A DNA stretch of 32,345 bases from positions 1 to 32,345 of the forward strand of contig NZ_FRAS01000034.1 in assembly GCF_900142395.1 (NCBI RefSeq). The letters are read 5' to 3'. The position numbers and the translations under genes were made by a program. The stretch comes from Hymenobacter psychrotolerans DSM 18569. Lineage in GTDB: Bacteria; Bacteroidota; Bacteroidia; Cytophagales; Hymenobacteraceae. Under the pieces are notes generated by a model that saw only the letters and a program-made list of their open reading frames with translations, was not told where the DNA came from and ran no database searches. Below are positions 31,004 through 32,345 of this stretch, piece after piece; position 1 is the stretch's first letter, and each line of letters starts with the position of its first letter.

Positions 31004-31435
31004 TCAGACGGTCACAAATTCGCGCTGCACAAACTCGTGGGCGTAGGCTTTCACCTGGTCGCGCACGCTGTCAAACTGCTGCCTGATTTCTTCCTCGCTG
31101 CCTTTGGCTTTGGCCGGGTCGGGGAAGTTGTGGTGCAGCTTTTTGGCCGACGACGGAAACACCGGGCACACCTCGTTGGCGTGGTCGCACACGGTCAGCA
31201 CGTAGTCAAACGGCACGGCCGCGTACTCGTCCACGTGGTTGCTGGTGTGGTGCGAGATGTCCACCCCGTCCGCCGCCATGGTTTGCACCGCCCGTGGGTT
31301 GAGCCCATGCACTTCCACCCCAGCGCTGTGCACCGTCGCCCGGTCACCAAGGGCTTGCTCCAAATAGCCGTGCAGCAGTTGGCTGCGGCAGGAATTGCCG
31401 GTGCACAGCACCAGCACATTTTTCTTGTCCGACAT
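31004..31435 (-). CDS. arsC: Arsenate reductase, thioredoxin-coupled type
   Basis: A 143-residue low-molecular-weight phosphatase-like arsenate reductase. The P-loop CTGNSCRS gives Cys11 and Arg17, and the redox pair is Cys83 and Cys90 in VCDHANEVCPVFP. FPDP supplies Asp106, the general acid. All three cysteines of the thioredoxin-linked class are present. It reduces arsenate to arsenite in the cytoplasm, which Acr3 exports. It sits 27 bases after acr3 and 4 bases before arsO in one operon. Confidence 0.93.
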   Translation of the reverse strand: MSDKKNVLVLCTGNSCRSQLLHGYLEQALGDRATVHSAGVEVHGLNPRAVQTMAADGVDISHHTSNHVDEYAAVPFDYVLTVCDHANEVCPVFPSSAKKLHHNFPDPAKAKGSEEEIRQQFDSVRDQVKAYAHEFVQREFVTV

Positions 31436-31462
31436 CGTCAGGAGATGGATTAAGCAACGGAA

Positions 31463-32345
31463 TTACGCTTGGGTGGCCACACTCTTCCCGCCGTACCAGC
31501 GGCGCCGGAACCAGAAGGCCACGTTCACAAGCGCAATCAGGGCGGGCACCTCAATCAGCGGCCCAATGACGCCCGCAAACGCCTGCCCGGAGTTTAGACC
31601 AAACACCCCGATGGCCACCGCGATGGCGAGCTCGAAGTTGTTGCCCGTGGCCGTGAAGGCAATGGAGGCATTCTCGGCGTAATCCGCCCCCAGCCACTTG
31701 CCCGCCGCGAAGCTGAGCACGAACATGATGCCGAAGTATAGGGCCAGCGGCAGCGCGATGCGCAGCACGTCCAGCGGCACCTGCACGATGGTTTCGCCCT
31801 TCAAGCTGAACATCACTACGATGGTGAGCAGCAGCGCAATCAGGGTGATGGGGCTAATGGCCGGGATGTACACCTTCTCGTACCACTCGTTGCCTTTCAG
31901 CCGGCGCAGAATGGTGCGCGAGAGAAAACCCGCCGCAAACGGGATGCCCAGGTAAATGAGCACGCTTTGCGCAATGTCCCAAATCCCGATGTTTACCTCG
32001 TAGCCCTTCAGCCCAAAGTAGGGCGGCAGCACGGAGATAAACAACCAGGCCAGCACCGAGTAGAACAGCACCTGAAAGATAGAATTCAGCGCCACCAGCC
32101 CGGCCGCGTATTCGCGGGAGCCGTCGGCCAGGTCGTTCCAGACCAATACCATGGCGATGCAGCGGGCAATGCCAATGAGAATCAGGCCCATCATGTATTC
32201 GGGCTTGTCGGGCAAGAGCCAGATGGCTAGGAAGAACATGAGCAGCGGCCCGAGTATCCAGTTTAAAAACAGGGACAGCCCGATGATGCGCGTGTTCTTA
32301 AAAACCTTGGGCAACTCCTCATACTTCACCTTGGCCAGCGGCGGG
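31463..32345 (-). CDS. acr3: Acr3 arsenite efflux transporter, 5' end beyond window
   Basis: At least 288 residues of the Acr3 arsenite/proton antiporter are present. The gene is open past the right edge: the codons before the first in-window ATG (32329) read LAKVKYEELPKVF, as inside a full-length Acr3, so the true start lies outside. Several membrane helices are visible, with the conserved cysteine in GIARCIAMVLVWNDLA, and a later conserved block FTATGNNFELAIAVAIG. It pumps arsenite made by ArsC. First visible gene of the acr3-arsC-arsO operon. Confidence 0.93.
   Translation of the reverse strand, partial: PPLAKVKYEELPKVFKNTRIIGLSLFLNWILGPLLMFFLAIWLLPDKPEYMMGLILIGIARCIAMVLVWNDLADGSREYAAGLVALNSIFQVLFYSVLAWLFISVLPPYFGLKGYEVNIGIWDIAQSVLIYLGIPFAAGFLSRTILRRLKGNEWYEKVYIPAISPITLIALLLTIVVMFSLKGETIVQVPLDVLRIALPLALYFGIMFVLSFAAGKWLGADYAENASIAFTATGNNFELAIAVAIGVFGLNSGQAFAGVIGPLIEVPALIALVNVAFWFRRRWYGGKSVATQA

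Noticed and set aside
1..32345. tRNA or rRNA genes, CRISPR arrays, insertion sequences, integrase and replication initiator
   Set aside because: None was recognised by reading; a tRNA scan and a profile search would be needed to exclude them fully.

Overview
The window looks like the conjugation and maintenance core of a large mobile element, most likely a conjugative plasmid and possibly an ICE, from a G+C-rich Bacteroidota of the Cytophagales (Hymenobacter-like). The grounds are the Bacteroidetes-type transfer proteins (TraE/F/G/J/K/M/N families), a BfmA/BtgA-type accessory protein beside a DUF5712 relaxase, ribosome-binding sites that are weak or absent, and TAnnTTTG-like -7 boxes. No replication initiator, integrase, insertion sequence, tRNA, rRNA or CRISPR array was recognised, so plasmid versus ICE cannot be settled from this window.

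Layout. (1) 1-2950, left accessory region: a Met/His-rich DUF305 lipoprotein, a lipoprotein-like N-terminus fused to a DUF6122 membrane domain, a truncated DUF4396 protein, an orphan VbhA-like antitoxin, and about 350 bases of apparently decayed sequence. (2) 12786 down to 2951, minus strand: a compact ten-gene type IV secretion operon in the order anchor protein, VirB2-like, VirB3-like, VirB4-like TraG ATPase, VirB6-like TraJ, lipoprotein, VirB8-like TraK, VirB9-like TraN, VirB10-like TraM, VirB5/TrbJ-like. (3) 12787-13006: a divergent control region with palindromes. (4) 13007-18791, plus strand: two tandem paralogous small proteins of unknown function, a TOPRIM/primase-like protein with duplicated C-terminal modules, small ORFs, an ArdC-type antirestriction protein with an extra C-terminal domain, and an XRE-like regulator. 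(5) 18857-20647, minus strand: an AT-richer, unrecognised 596-residue protein that looks acquired. (6) 20714-21933, minus strand: ParA and a partner with an AT-hook, followed by an AT-rich repeat-bearing region (about 21960-22270) that could be a centromere, operator or origin. (7) 22463-22538: two adjacent perfect hairpins just before the mobilisation genes, the best oriT candidate. (8) 22617-26319, plus strand: BfmA/BtgA-like protein, DUF5712 relaxase, VirD4-type coupling ATPase. (9) 26396-28091: a second VbhA-like antitoxin, an intrinsic terminator, and a Fic protein with a long unknown C-terminal region, followed by two small hypothetical genes and a GNAT acetyltransferase. (10) 29596-32345: arsenic resistance cargo (arsR on the plus strand; acr3, arsC and arsO on the minus strand; acr3 runs off the right edge).

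How the parts fit. The relaxase and its helper would process the oriT candidate, the VirD4-like ATPase would dock it to the T4SS encoded on the minus strand, ArdC would protect incoming DNA, the primase-like protein would help complementary-strand synthesis, and ParA plus partner would keep the element. The most interesting signals are the identical C-terminal GPER tetrapeptide on the primase-like and Fic proteins (with TAGPER near the relaxase C-terminus), the paired and orphan VbhA-like proteins whose inhibitory-motif Glu appears to be Gln, the tandem paralogs beside operator-like palindromes, and the isolated 596-residue protein.
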